Shown here in pieces: positions 33,677-46,312 of a stretch of DNA of 64,000 nt. This DNA comes from Rhabditoides inermis. Its lineage: Eukaryota > Nematoda > Chromadorea > Rhabditida > Rhabditidae. The notes beneath the pieces were generated by a model that worked only from the letters and a program-made list of their open reading frames with translations, was not told the origin of the DNA and did no database searches. Position 1 is the first letter of the stretch, and every line of letters starts with the position of its first letter. Position numbers and translations under genes: made by a program. The stretch is taken from positions 119,501 through 183,500 of the forward strand of contig CAWZYM010000151.1 in assembly GCA_963966185.1 (NCBI GenBank), given 5' to 3'.

Positions 33677-34111
33677 AACTTTTGTAGGCATAGTTTTGTG
33701 AGGCATCAGCTGTTTATTTCATTGCGTATTTCTTTTTTCCATGAACATGCGAGATGATCAAAACTTCTTTAGGTATAACTTTTTTGATTTTTTTGGATCT
33801 TTTTGATATAAACTTCTTTTGATTTATAACTGATAGCGGTTAAAAATACGAAAAAATGTGTCGTTCGAATTATAGTTTTAAACCTATCTCCTATTTCCGT
33901 TGACACAATCACTCGCATTCGTAACGCACTTTCTCGCACTCCAACGCAACACGGGGTGCGTGATGACTGCGTGAAAAATGCGTTGTTTAAAATTTGCGTT
34001 GACACAATCACTCGCATTCCTAACGCATTTTCTCGCATTATAACGCAAAATGGGGTGCGTCAAAATTGCGTAAACGGTGCGTAGTTCAAAATTTGCGTTA
34101 ACACTGCGTCA

Positions 34112-35540
34112 TTAATTACCAGAGGTATGTGTTGATTGCGGGAACATGAGTTGGCGTAGATACAGGAAAGGAAGTATGATTGTTCAGAGGATGCATGTTG
34201 ATGACAGGAACGTGGGTAACTTGGTTATACATAATCGGATTGTATGCAGCGGGAGCATATGTACGCGAATCATGCATGTTGACAACGGGTGCGGGGTAAT
34301 GCAGAGCGGTATTGTTGTTCACCGGAGCATCAGTTGTCAGTGGGGCATACGTAGCAGCGGGAGCATGGGTAGCAACAGGAGCAGCAGTATGCACGGGATG
34401 GTGGTTGACAGCAAGAGCATCTGTAGCAACAGGTGCATAGGGATGAACGCCATAATTGTTGACAACGGGAGCATGAGTAGCGTATGCGGCGGGCAGCGCT
34501 CGTGTATCGAGTAGAGAGAGCGTTCGCATAGATTGTAGAGGGAGAGATGTGGCAGACGGTACTTGGGTGACAAGAGAGAGCGCGTTTGATGTGACCATAA
34601 CTTGCGCACCTGTGATTGAAGCGGCAGTTGGAGACGATGTCTGAGCTGGAGCGGGGGCTGTAGAAAGATGTCGTTACTCACCCCCTCCAACGTGTTGCTC
34701 TCGTCCAATTCATACTCCGCGGCTTCGGGATGGGAACGTAGCTGATTGTCCATCGAGTTGACGTGTTGTTCAAGAGTGTCGAGAACAGCGTTGTGACCTC
34801 ATCCAGCATTTCCATGATGTTGTGAAGTTGTACGTAGTTTGCATAACGGTCCATCTCAGTCGCTCGTTCGCCTTCGTCTTCTACCGCCGCGATCCGCTCT
34901 TCCCACTCCGCCGTCTTCCTGGCTATCTTCGTACTGGCCACTTGTATTTTTCCCATTATTTCCTTCATATTTCTCTTTGTGACTGCCAGTCGTTCAATAG
35001 ATGTCGAAAATTCATGTCCCGCGGGATAAAGTCGTTTTGCTGTGTCGATCAGTTCTCCGAGTTCGTTGATTTGTCGTGTGAGCACTCGACGTAGCGGTGC
35101 TGTATCCATCTCGATTCGATGGGTGTCGGTCGTCGCTCCGACGTTGATCCGGTCAGTTGACACGGGCTGTGATAGCGAGGAACTCCTCTTCCTGACCTCA
35201 CGGGGTTTGTTGATTACGCCTGCGCCTCTTATCCAGAAATTGTATCAGGATTGCGTCAGGGTGCGGGAGGAGCCAGTTTTGGGCGTGCTTTGCGGTCGCA
35301 CGGTGCTGATGGGCGCACTTTCGTCACGTGACTTCGACGAGGTTGATTCTTGTCCCTAAAAGGAGGTTAGCTAGACCTCACGGTGTCTGTCGGCTGGGGT
35401 CGTGTTCCGCGAGCGTCGTCTCTACTGCTTGGCCGGGCTGTAGACAAGACTGCGAGTCCGCACGTGTGGATGGGTCTGCGAGCGGGCAAGTGTTGCAAGG
35501 TTCTTCACGTTGATATGGTCGCCAAATGTAGAACACGGCC
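34112..35540 (-). mobile_element. BEL/Pao LTR retrotransposon, 5' part
   Basis: A frame starting at 35163 encodes a helical, Lys/Glu-rich N-terminal gag region (starts MSTDRINVGATTD, contains RNMKEIMGKIQVAS). After a frame change, a degenerate repeat region rich in Pro, Ala, His and Asn (34116-34598, 'VATHAPAATYAPL') follows. It runs into the TIR element at 34111 and continues at 29971. Near 35520-35530 the minus strand reads TTTGGCGACC, a plausible primer-binding-site position after a long terminal repeat. The exact repeat ends were not established. Confidence 0.7.
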
Positions 35541-35848
35541 CCACACCCACATACGATTCAGGTGGTCATTGTGCTGACCCATCGCACTGACTGTGTTCAA
35601 ACGGAGTACGCGAAACGCGAAAATGGACTTCCGGGCTTCCGGCCGGAGATTGCAAAAAAAGAAGAGATGTAATATCTGTGACATAAATACATATAAAATT
35701 CATTTATCATCATCAATCAATCAAACTCTCTCGAACGTTATAAGTGAACTGGTAAGGTTTACGGGCTCAAATGTGGACCTACATCTACTGGATTTAAACC
35801 GGAAGAACATCGGGGATGATAGACAATCGATAATCAGCTAATCGATAG

Positions 35849-37124
35849 CTAATCGATATAGTATCTGGCGGGGTTGTTTCTGCGGGAACGGGGAGAGACG
35901 CGGGAGGAGAAGCGACGATCGCTCCTCGACACCTCGAGACGAGACTGCTGCACCAGACGGGCGGTCGCCTGAGAGGTATACGGTACTTTGGAGCATACGG
36001 TAGCTACAGTACCTGATGAAGGTCGGTGAGGTAGGTGAAGTAGGTGCAGAGGAGGGAGAAGAAGTGAGAGACGGCGTGGACGAGGAGAGCGCAGAGAAGC
36101 AAGAGCAGCCAGGAGAGAGCGTGCGAGACTGAGAGAGGTTAGTATTGTCGAGACATTTGATTTTTGATGATGATCTTTGTGAAAGAATTAAACGAGAAAA
36201 GTTTATATTTTTTCTAACGAGAAGTTTTCTAACGAGTAAAGAGTGCGTAGATAAATCATAAACAAAGATAGATGGTTATTTTGATTGTATAATTAGTTTC
36301 TATTATATCAGGTGTCAAAATCAGTTGTGTCGACGTGCAAAATGGAAAGTACATAGGATTCGAGTTTTCGTTCATTCGATTATTTTATTAGATTACTGCA
36401 TAGTCATAGGATTCACTTCTTGAATACACCAAAGCTCATTCAGTACACATGACAATTGGATAAAGATTACCTATTTTGATCGTCTCTTTATCCAGCGGAC
36501 TACCAACAAAGACCAGAGTCTCCTTGGCAAACTGTAAACAAACACGTAAACAAACTAACAAACAAGAAAACAAGTAAACAAACCATGGTCTGCAGTGCCA
36601 TCGTCTTGTTGTCGTAGATGACGTGGGTGCCGTTGATGATTCGTCCAGACACCGTCGACACAATATTGTGCGCCGACTCGCGCATAAAACTGAAGTTAAT
36701 AAAAGTACCGTGCCCACTACCGTAACCCAGCTTCATTCTACCGTACCTCTCGTGTCCGTCGCTGATGTAGTTATGGAAGAGGAGGTGGTACGACGACGCG
36801 ACCACGCCCACACTCAGCACCATGAACAGCGCAATCTGTAAGTACCGTAATCCTACAGAAACCCAAATTCACACTACTGTAATGGCAAAGACGGGCATGA
36901 GCATGGCGCGCGATTCGCAGAGCTGCGAGAGCAGGATGAAGGCGAGCGTCACTGCCGGGAAGACGGCGGCGAACTGTTAGGTATACGGTAGAGTACAGTA
37001 ACCCGGGGTGAACTGTAGACTACTGTACCATGTGGTAGTAGATGTGGTCGCCCGAGTCAAACGTGTAGCAGTAGTAGCCGAGCACGAGACCCAGACACAA
37101 CACCGTCAGAACAAGCACCGACTG

Positions 37125-37175
<51 letters not shown>

Positions 37176-38100
37176 TCTCCCCTCGACTTTGACAAGAAGG
37201 GCGATAACACATTGGAGCCATCTCAGCCTACATACATATCAGCACACAGTGAAACGTATGAAGTAAATCTCTTCCAAGACCACCCAGGTTGATCACCCAT
37301 ACCTATTCCCCCGGATCACCCACGTTGACGTTGAACTGTGCGCAGCATCGGTTGTACTTGTGGGCGGCGGAGTCGAACCTGTCGATGTGTCGGTGGGAGG
37401 GGAGGGAAGAGGGACGACCGGCCGCCGCCGTGGCAGACGGCTGCGTCGGGTCTGAACAATCTTTTCATGGAGGTGTGGACATTTCGAAACACAAATTGCT
37501 TATGAGGTCAATAAAAGAGAACTTGCCGGGCGTCCCCAACTGATTGTGTTTTTCCTGATTCGAAGTGGCTGACCACTGTTCAAGTGATCAGTGCTCGGTT
37601 TGCCCTAAGCGGCCAGCAAGCGAGATCATTACACTGACAATTCCCGAGTATCGGTCGTTCATAGATCATTTGGATTTTTTTTGCCCAAGTCACGTTTCCT
37701 TTCGCGAAATCAACTTACGCTTTATAATTCTGAATTTCGTCTATTTACCGCTGGGTGTCCATAATTAGGCGTAGTCCGAAGCAGAGCAGAGAGAACACCC
37801 TCTCAATCTACTCAATCGTAACGAGCAGTGTACTACTCGCCGTAAAGAACACTACTGATTTCGGACTATAGAGCCATAGAATTTCAAAGTACAGTAAAGC
37901 GTAAATCGTAAATACCGTATACCGTACCAAACGTGGAGAACTCCGAGTCGGAATTGGCGTGGGTCTCCGTGTAGCCACTGGATTGCATGGTCGTAGGGGA
38001 GTACTGTAAGCGTCCTCCTCTCTCTCCCTCTCTCTCCCTCCCTCTCTCTCCCTCTCTCTCTCTCCCTCTCTCTCTCCCTCTCTCTCCCTCTCTCTCTCCC

Positions 38101-38150
<50 letters not shown>

Positions 38151-38276
38151 TCTCCCTCCCCCCTCTCCCTCCCTCTCTCTCTCTCCCTCTCTCCCTCCCC
38201 CCCCCCTCTCTCTCACCACTTCGTTGTGAACCGGCGCCTCGTCGTCGACGGGAATCCGCTGCGAGTAGCGTGGCAT
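35849..38276 (-). CDS. Multi-pass (probably tetraspan) membrane protein
   Basis: Ten exons join in phase: 38217-38276, 37928-38003, 37324-37451, 37029-37121, 36878-36973, 36747-36835, 36584-36689, 36471-36531, 36014-36129, 35849-35968 (314 residues). After a hydrophilic N-terminus the sequence RFDSAAHKYNRCCAQFNVN precedes four hydrophobic helices: VLVLTVLCLGLVLGYYCY, FPAVTLAFILLSQLC, IALFMVLSVGVVASS and LSWLLLLLCALLVHAV. Between helices 3 and 4 lies a loop with two N-glycosylation-type sites (NGT, NKT). The 'KY..CC..F.V' signature just before the first helix recalls nematode LAPTM-like lysosomal tetraspan proteins; that link is from memory and weak. The C-terminal tail is Arg/Ser-rich. Introns contain CT tracts. 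Confidence 0.75.
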
Positions 38277-38600
38277 TTCTCAGGGGGCGGGGCTAGAATG
38301 GGCGGGGCGACCGACCACCGGCGCGCGCACAACAACAACTGATCGAATCACACACACGCATCTCGCTTTATCCGAAATGACAATCACATTACTGCGAATC
38401 ACACGTTTTTTTCAACAAATTTCATTTATGCAAAACCGCTGTGTGGAGGAAAAGAAAACAGGAGAGAGAGAGAAAGAATAGTCATGTATATAATTCATGG
38501 GGTAAATATGGTGTGAGATCGGGAGGAGGGAGTGGCTAGGCTACCTTGAAGTCATCTGCGAGATGACGCCACCGGATGACGTCACCGGATGACGTGGGGT

Positions 38601-39449
38601 CTAGAAGAATCGCTTGTAGGTGTTGAAGTTCTTGTTGTCGACTGGGAGCAGGCACTGCACTGGGGAGAGGAAGCAGTTGCGGCGCATTTGGCTCGACGGG
38701 GCGCGCTTCATGTACCTGCAAGGGTACGGTAGGGGTACATACTGTAGTCAAGGAAGGGTTACTGTAAGCTGAAAGTCTGCGAGAATATCTCTTCAAAACA
38801 CTCCCAAATGACTTTGAAATAAAGTTGTTTTTCGAATCGTCCTCAAATGCTCCCGAATTGATATATCACCGAACATTTAGAGATGCTTTGCGATCCTATT
38901 CTTCCTGAAACACTCCTGAAATGACTTGCGAAAAGCACAGAAACAGAGAGCTCTGCTGAATGTGTGAAGACTGCTCACTTCACCGTCTTCTCTCCTCGTT
39001 TTTCCCCTCTTTTTCGAAATTGCTGGTTAATTCGAAGGAATTCATCCCAATAAACATGCAATTTCCATTTCTACAACTCTTGCAAGTTTTTCTGAAACGA
39101 TCTACAATTGAACATTGTACAGAAAATATGAGAGAATCGCACTATCCCTGCTGGGTATGGAATGAATTAATGTATGCATCACACCATTATATTATTCATG
39201 TTCATGTAGTTTGAGTAAAACTATGAAAAAACATTTTAAAACTTGTTAGTCACTAATCAATAACTAGATAACAAACAATAAACTAATTGCTTGATCAAGT
39301 AAGCTTCGATTGTTTTTTCCTTTTTCCTTTCACAAACAATTTACGAAGTTGACTCACCCTTGTGGGAATTCGATCTGCATAGGATAGGCGGCTGCTGACA
39401 GAAACAGAGCAAAGACGGCGGCCACAAGCGAGAACAACGAAATTTGCAT
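38601..39449 (-). CDS. Secreted neuropeptide precursor with allatostatin-C/somatostatin-like loop
   Basis: Two exons join in phase: 39358-39449 and 38601-38715, encoding 68 residues. A clean signal peptide (MQISLFSLVAAVFALFLSAA) is followed by a short spacer with a Lys-Arg site (YMKR). After APSSQM a second dibasic site (RR) immediately precedes NCFLSPVQCLLP. C-x6-C with Phe after the first Cys and a Ser-Pro turn matches the cyclic core of arthropod allatostatin C (C-Y-F-N-P-I-S-C). The tail ends TYKRFF before the TAG. I infer processing by prohormone convertase and a disulfide-closed peptide acting on a somatostatin/AstC-type receptor. The motif and signal peptide are directly visible; the receptor class is inference. 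Confidence 0.75.
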
Positions 39450-39709
39450 ATCTGAATTTTGCTAATTAGCTGATTAGCATAACACACTGAGAAGCGACGG
39501 GCCAACAAGACAGTGGGAGTGAGTGAATGAAGCGACACAAAGACACAATGCTAGCGATAGAGGCTAACGCCTTATTATTACAGAACCGTGAAATTTTGAC
39601 GAAAAGTACACGCGAATAGTGTACTTTTCGTGATTCTCTCTTTCTACACGCAATAATTAGAATGGACAACATGTTAAAGTGAGAGAGAAGGAGGGAAGAA
39701 GGGAGAGAG

Positions 39710-39768
<59 letters not shown>

Positions 39769-39879
39769 CGGACTTTCAATGATCAGAATCAGAGACACTG
39801 AACGTCTGAAAGTGACAGGAATAATGCGACGACCGAATAATGAGATGATGAGGCTTGAATCGATCAGCAATTCCTAATG

Positions 39880-39929
<50 letters not shown>

Positions 39930-39933
39930 ACTT

Positions 39934-39973
<40 letters not shown>

Positions 39974-40174
39974 ACTTTCTCTCTCTCTCTCTCTCTCCTC
40001 TCTCTCTTTCCTTCTCTCCCTTGCGCTTGCCATTTGCAAACTACACCGAACGACCTCGCAGGGCGATATCTCACTCGGGCATAATGTAAGCAATATGAAA
40101 ATGAGATGTCCGCGAGTGTAGAGTGACGTTGCATGGAAGGTGAATGAAGGTAAGTGGGGGAGGGAAGGTCTGAG

Positions 40175-40215
<41 letters not shown>

Positions 40216-40627
40216 ACATCCGCCCTATGAATCTGTTATGAGACCACCTACGCGCATCTCTCCAACAATGACTTTTATAGCGAGAGAAGCATTGAGTAAT
40301 GATATGATCATTACATGATCGAATCAGACCAACTAATGCGCTCTGTCGGACTTGTGAACAACAACACAACACCACATCTATAATGGAAGTAAAATGAAAG
40401 CATTGCCGCTTACGGCTCACAGAAAGAGAGATAGAGAAAATGAAATGGTAATTTGAGTTTTATATTTCAAGAAAGAGAGAGAAATCTGTAGAGGAAATCC
40501 CATTAGAGAGAGTAAAATACAAACACATTAGAATAAGCGGAAGTGTGGTTATCTAGATTGTTGTCTAAGTGAGCTAGCTTAGACTCAAATTGCAATAAAT
40601 ACACGAGAAAGAGATGAGATGGGGCTT

Positions 40628-40663
<36 letters not shown>

Positions 40664-42079
40664 AGAGAGAGAGAGAAAGAGAAAGAGGAATGAGATGAGA
40701 GAGAGAATATATCATAATATGTGTTTTAATAAGATCGAAAAGAAGGGTGACTTTTACATACGCTGTCACATTGCGATGATCCTAGTAATGAATTCTTACA
40801 AAGAAACCCGTAGAAGATCTCACTATTCGTAGATTACTCTGATTACCACACCTCTTAGCTTATTATATATGTGACTGAGAGAGAAAGAGGGAGAGAGGGA
40901 GAGAGGAAGAGAGAGAGAAAGAGAGAGAAGGAGGTGAAGAAGGAGAGAGGACAGCTTGCGTCAAAAGATGTGCGTCGACACAACAAAGCTGGTACGAGAC
41001 GTTAGACAATGGGAGAAGTGGAATGTGTAAATCTAATGAGTGCATTTTTCCTACGAATCGCGCTTGGCTGACGAACAGACTAATATGTGAGTCACAAATA
41101 TATAACTTAGCCATATTGCACAAGTTGATCTGTCAGTTTCAATTTGCAAGCGTCTCGACACGCAAAACAAAGCAAACACTTACAGTAGCCGCTCACTGAC
41201 AAAACGCGGCGACAATGAATTTCTGATGAATTTCTGTTCAACACGTTGATGTCACTATCTCTCTCTCTCCCTCTCTCCCTCTCTCTCTCCCTCTCTCTTT
41301 CTTTCTCTCTCTCTCCCTCTCTCGCAGAGCAATGGGACCGATAAGGCAGGGGAGAAACAAAACACGACACTCCAACAACAACCACTAAACGGCCGCAAAT
41401 GCCAATGCCTTTAATTATGCGAAGTTTTTTCTGGTGCCTCCGGAAGATGAGAGACAGAAAGACGTTTTGTGGCCGCCCACGTAGCAGGGATATATGATGG
41501 AGATGCATACTCGCTTCCGAGACACTCAGACAACGTGAAAAAGCGGCGGTAAGTATGCGGCCCCTTGTATATGGTTAGATAACGAGGGGGTCACAGAGAA
41601 CAAAGAGTAGGTTCAACGAAACGCATGATTTCCACAGGGTTCGCACCTCATAGATAGAGACATCAATGAGATAAGACTGGGCATTACGCAATATGAATAA
41701 ATATATACACAGTATCAAGTTTAGACAAATACATATGTCACACAATTAGAGTATCAGCTTTCCTGCAAAAAAGAGGTTTTTTCCTGCAACAAAAACACTG
41801 TGCTCATTTCAGTGTGTGAGCACAAAAATACGAAACACATTTGAAATCGCATTTGAAAATGGTTTTAGAAAAAAGTGATGGTATTAGATTTCATTATCTC
41901 GTGGTAGCTTCGCATGTAATGATTTGCCGCCCACGCGAAAACATGTTTTCGAGCTCTCCCGCTCTGGAAGAAATGTCCGTTTGAAATTAAGATAAGATTC
42001 CGCTTTTTGATCCACGCGTAGTGCTATGTTACCATTCGTTTAGCGTAATTAATAACTATAACACAATGATCTTGTTTAT

Positions 42080-42082
<3 letters not shown>

Positions 42083-42166
<84 letters not shown>
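42083..42166. repeat. (AT)n microsatellite, about 84 bp
   Basis: About 42 uninterrupted AT units abut the left end of the 1.5-kb foldback element, which may have inserted at a TA within the tract. Confidence 0.95.
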
Positions 42167-42169
<3 letters not shown>

Positions 42170-43711
42170 ACGATCCGCGTAAGAATCGGACGAATTTCGG
42201 GCAGGTGGGACCTAGGAGCTAAGTGCGCGGTTATAGTGGTTTTCAAGGGTGCTCTACAAGGTAGTATACGTGATTTTGTCCAAATATGCAAATTTGGTCA
42301 GTTAAGGGATCATGACCTCAAATCAGTCAGTTTTTGTCAAAAAATCTTTTTGAAAGGTTTGTTCGATTAGTCGTGAAATTATAAGACTTTTTGTACATAA
42401 ACATTTTTTTCATAAAACAAAAAAGAAAAAAGTTATGATCAAAAAATTGGAAAAAATTTCATATTTTATTTTTTTGAGATCTTTTCGCCTCGATACAACA
42501 AAAACGACCAACACCATCCGATTCTACGCGTTTAATCAAGTTACTATAATTTTTTTCGTGAAAATCTGGTGTTGCCTTTTCTTCCATCCAGAGCGATGAA
42601 AATGGCCCGAAATAAAAGTTTTGCGTTTTACCGCCATTTTTCATATCTTCCAATCCGAAATAACAAAAATCACTTTTATACTCGAATTTTGAACCTTTGA
42701 ATTAGTCTGTGTAGTTGTTTTCAGGCAAATCTGATGTTGCCTTTGAGTTCATCCGTGATCTTGAAAATGGCCTAACTATCAATCGCGAAATTTCATGATA
42801 ACGCCAGAAGGCAACACTAAATTTGTATAAAAACAATTTCGTAGACTAATTGAAAGGTGCAGAATCCGAGAATGTAAGTGGTTTTTGTTATTTCAGAAGG
42901 ATAGCATTTCAAAGTGACAGGAAAATTCGAATTTTCACATTTAAACCACTTTCATCGCCTTAAATGAGCAAAAAGGCAACACTGGATTTGGCTATAAACC
43001 AACACATAGACTAATCAAAAGGTGTAGAATCCGAATATAGTAGTTAGTGATTTATGTTGTATCGGAACGAAAGACTTGGAAAATGGCGGGAAAACGCAAA
43101 ACTTAGTTTTCGGGCCATTTTCATCGCTCTGGATGGAAGAAAAGGCAACATCGGATTTGGCTATAAACCAGAACTAATACTAAACAAAAAATGTAGAATC
43201 CGAATATAGTAGTGGTTTTTGTTGTTTCGAAACGAAAGACTTGGAAAATGGCGGTAAATCGCAAAAATTTTATTTCCGGCCATTTTCATCGCTCTGGATG
43301 GAAGAAAAGGCAACACCAGATTTTCACGAAAAAAATCATAGTAATTTGATTAAACGCGTAGAATCGAATGGTGTTAGTCGTTTTTGTTGTATCGAGGCGA
43401 AAAGATCTCAAAAAAAATAAAATATGAAATTTTTTTCAATTTTTTGATCATAACGTTTTTCTTTTTTGTTTTATGAAAAAAAATGTTCATGTACAAAAAG
43501 TCCTATATCATCAAGACAAATCGAACAAGCCTTTCAAAAATAGTTTTGGACAAAAACTGACTGATTTGAGGTCATGGTCCCTTAACTGACCAAATTTGCA
43601 TATTTGGACAAAATCACCTATACTACCTTGTAGAGCACCTTTGAAAACCCCCATAACCGCGCACAAGTTCCTAGGTCCCACCTCGTCCGATTCTTACGCG
43701 GATCGTGTGAT
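42167..43711. mobile_element. 1.5-kb foldback element
   Basis: The left end CACACGATCCGCGTAAGAAT is mirrored at 43692-43711, and the arms continue to match for roughly 480 bases each (for example ATTTGGTCAGTTAAGGGATC against its complement near 43580). The centre is built from several copies of a unit containing 'GGCCATTTTCATCGCTCTGG', 'GGCAACA' and 'GGATTTGGCTATAAACCA' in both orientations. There is no coding frame of note. A single strand would fold into one very long hairpin with side hairpins. Flanking TA repeats hide any target duplication. Confidence 0.9.
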
Positions 43712-44231
43712 ATAGTTACGTTCACGCAACATTACAAATTCCGTAAAATGTAGGGAATACTACGCAAAATGTCTGAGGGTGACAACGAGTTAAAAAGTTA
43801 CGGGACAAATTCAAGGGCTGAGAAATACGCCCGTTTTCGAGTGAGTAACACGTCGAAAATGGATGACGTTCAGGTCGTGCGCACACGCAAACAAACAAAA
43901 AAAACGCCCAGTGAGCGCGAAGAAAGTCGGAAGACCAAACCAAACACAACAACAGTGTCTTTCGCCTTGCCTTTGCAACATGACATCACCTGTCCCTCCC
44001 TCTTTCTCTTTCTCTCTCTCCCCCTCTTCCCTCTCTCCCCCCTCTCTCTTTCTCCCTCTCTTCTCCTTCATATCACTTTCCAACGATTAGGATTCATTGA
44101 GATTCATTGAGTCACATCACTCTATTGTTGTGCAAATAGCAACTCTCAATAGATTCGTTTTAGACTTTGATGTATACAAGAGGGAAATGACGGGAGATTC
44201 TGTAAAGTGAGCACCTTAGAGAGGGTGATGA

Positions 44232-44272
<41 letters not shown>

Positions 44273-45599
44273 GAAAGAAGTAGATACTAAGAGAAACACG
44301 ATTTATCTGCAGGTGTACAGTACAAGACTTTCAAATCAAGGTGGAACATGATTTTTGACTTAAACGTACGAATGGAGAGGCCGGTTTCATGGTCTATTAA
44401 TTCTCTCGGTCTCTCGGTCTCTCCCTCTCCCTCCCTCCCTCCCTCCCTCCCTCGCTCTCTCTCTATCTCCGGGTCATCACACTACCTCATTTGCCCCTTC
44501 GTCCATAACAATCTAGGACCACGTCACTACGGATTCTCGAATCTGATGCTACCCACGACAAACTACATCTAACCCCTCTTCTTAAATCACTGCATAATCA
44601 ACATTAACGTTCAAATTATTTATTAAATATATTCCGTTATAAGTGCAGCTCAACATTTTTCATCAAAACATGGAAACTTTATATTTCCCAATCGGGAGCT
44701 GACATTTTCTATTCGCCGAGAGTGTAACTTATTTGATTTGAGCCGACCCTAGAGAACATTGATGAGTACACCAAGGGCTTTCCAAGTGTGCTTTCAGAAA
44801 ATCCTGAAGGTCACGTTCATAGTAAACACAAGAATCAGTATCAATATACACACAGATTGAATCACTAAATGCAAAGTGAAAAGCTGAAACACGCTCGCTT
44901 AGCCTAAACACCCACGCAAAACAATTGAACACGTAATTTGCACACATCCTCCCCCTCCCTCTCTCTCTATCTGTATCTGTCTCCGTCTCTGTCTCTCTCT
45001 CTTCCGGATATTGACACAAAGTACGGTATACCGAGCGGTTACGACCTTCTCTCGATGGTATAGTATTTCACGGTGAGCATCACCTAATCGCAATTAATAA
45101 TGCTTAATAATAGCGCGGAATGTGAATACCGGACACACGCGAGAGAGTGGGCAATAATAAGTAATATAGTGGAGTAATGTAATATGATCTCATAGGCATG
45201 TCGGGCTCTTCTGACACCTCTCATAAACTATAGGCGAGCCATAAATAATATAGTCAAACTCGATCACAAATCTTCACGCTTCTCGACTGCAAAATTATGA
45301 GCGATATTCAGCGAGCGACACATTTATATAAGTCTTCAGGTGACAAATGAATATACGTAGGCATAACCTAAAATACGCTTGCAGGCTTCGGTGGAAACTA
45401 CACTTTTCTGCTGCTTCTTACGAATTAAGCCCATGCGTGAAAACGAAGCCCCTGGGAGGGTTCAAACATTCAACAATTATTCAATTATCATCACGAGTTC
45501 TTCTTTCGCAGAACTTTTGAGGCTTCTTTATTCAAAGAACATGAAAAAGGCGAGAGCTCTTATATAAATTATATTATATCTTATACAACATCATTTTAT

Positions 45600-45832
45600 C
45601 TGCGAAACATCAAACAGTGAAATCGTACCTCCTAGATAACCCCCATTTGTTCCCTCCGTCCAAAATTAGATAAGTGCTCATTTGGGAACCTGTGTTATCT
45701 GTTTTATCCTATTTTTGTGTTTATTTATTTTCCAATGCCGTATTCACTCTTATTATGTGTTTGTCCTGTGTTCATATATATATATAGTATACGCGGTAAT
45801 AAATATTATTATTATTATTATTATTATAAAAA
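45600..45832 (+). mobile_element. Probable 5'-truncated non-LTR retrotransposon 3' end
   Basis: An AT-rich untranslated-type stretch ends in GGTAATAAATATTATTATTA, continuing as about seven ATT units. A polyadenylation-like AATAAA merging into a trinucleotide tail is the usual 3' end of several LINE families. No reverse-transcriptase frame remains. Confidence 0.45.
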
Positions 45833-46312
45833 AGTCAGTAAATACTAATTAGTGAAACACTAACTAACTAAAATCATCTAATAAGAGCGTTTGAAGTCAG
45901 CTCTACACTAGTAACTAGTGCCGCAAACTGACTTGACTTGATTCGATGCATCGCTGTATAATGCGAAGATAAATATGCGGGGTGTGTTGAATGCAAGGCG
46001 CTCTGCTATCCAAAGCAGCACCCGCCCACGCAACTCGCATCTATTTCAGCCGACTGGCAGGTGTTTTGCAGGGGGCAAAGAGCTATTCGCTCTACGCCGC
46101 ACAGTTAAACACTCAACAGTACAAGTGACCATATTCGGTTACCCAGACTATTTACAGACGTTCAAGGATTTTGTTTTCAACATTTTAGAAATAAGACACG
46201 GAATTTGTGACATCATTTATGAAACAAAAATCAACAACCAAACTATCTCTACGAAAACGCTACAAAACTATTTATAGAGTGTCTTCTTCTCCTCCTCCTC
46301 CTCTTCATTCGC

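Larger units (their letters stand above)
29972..34111. mobile_element. 4.14-kb TIR element inserted in the BEL/Pao gag region
   Basis: The 18-bp repeat TGACGCAGTGTTAACGCA stands at 29972-29989 and is perfectly inverted at 34094-34111. Subterminal regions of about 150-200 bases carry many ACGCA/TGCGT words and also pair with each other. Removing the segment brings the two halves of the BEL/Pao gag region together. Inside are exons of an unrecognised gene, a reverse-transcriptase fragment and a GA satellite, but no transposase was recognised. No clean target duplication was found. Two independent insertions of related foldback ends around a host segment is the alternative. Confidence 0.6.
39450..46312. 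other. Gene-poor interval rich in simple repeats
   Basis: No gene could be supported in these 6.9 kb on either strand. GA/CT microsatellites stand at about 39716-39765, 39880-40020, 40180-40213, 40628-40690, 40870-40930, 41258-41325, 44238-44270 and 44401-44465. A long (AT)n tract, a foldback element and a probable LINE 3' end are listed separately. Reading frames here are mostly low-complexity Ser/Leu or Arg/Glu runs. Confidence 0.7.

Noticed and set aside
33173..33706. Apparent 170-residue low-complexity proteins on both strands
   Set aside because: Same GA-tract artefact, with no start context and no splice-site support.
39776..40420. 214-residue minus-strand frame
   Set aside because: It crosses two CT/GA tracts and consists largely of Arg/Glu and Ser/Leu runs. 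No acceptor or donor structure or family similarity was seen.
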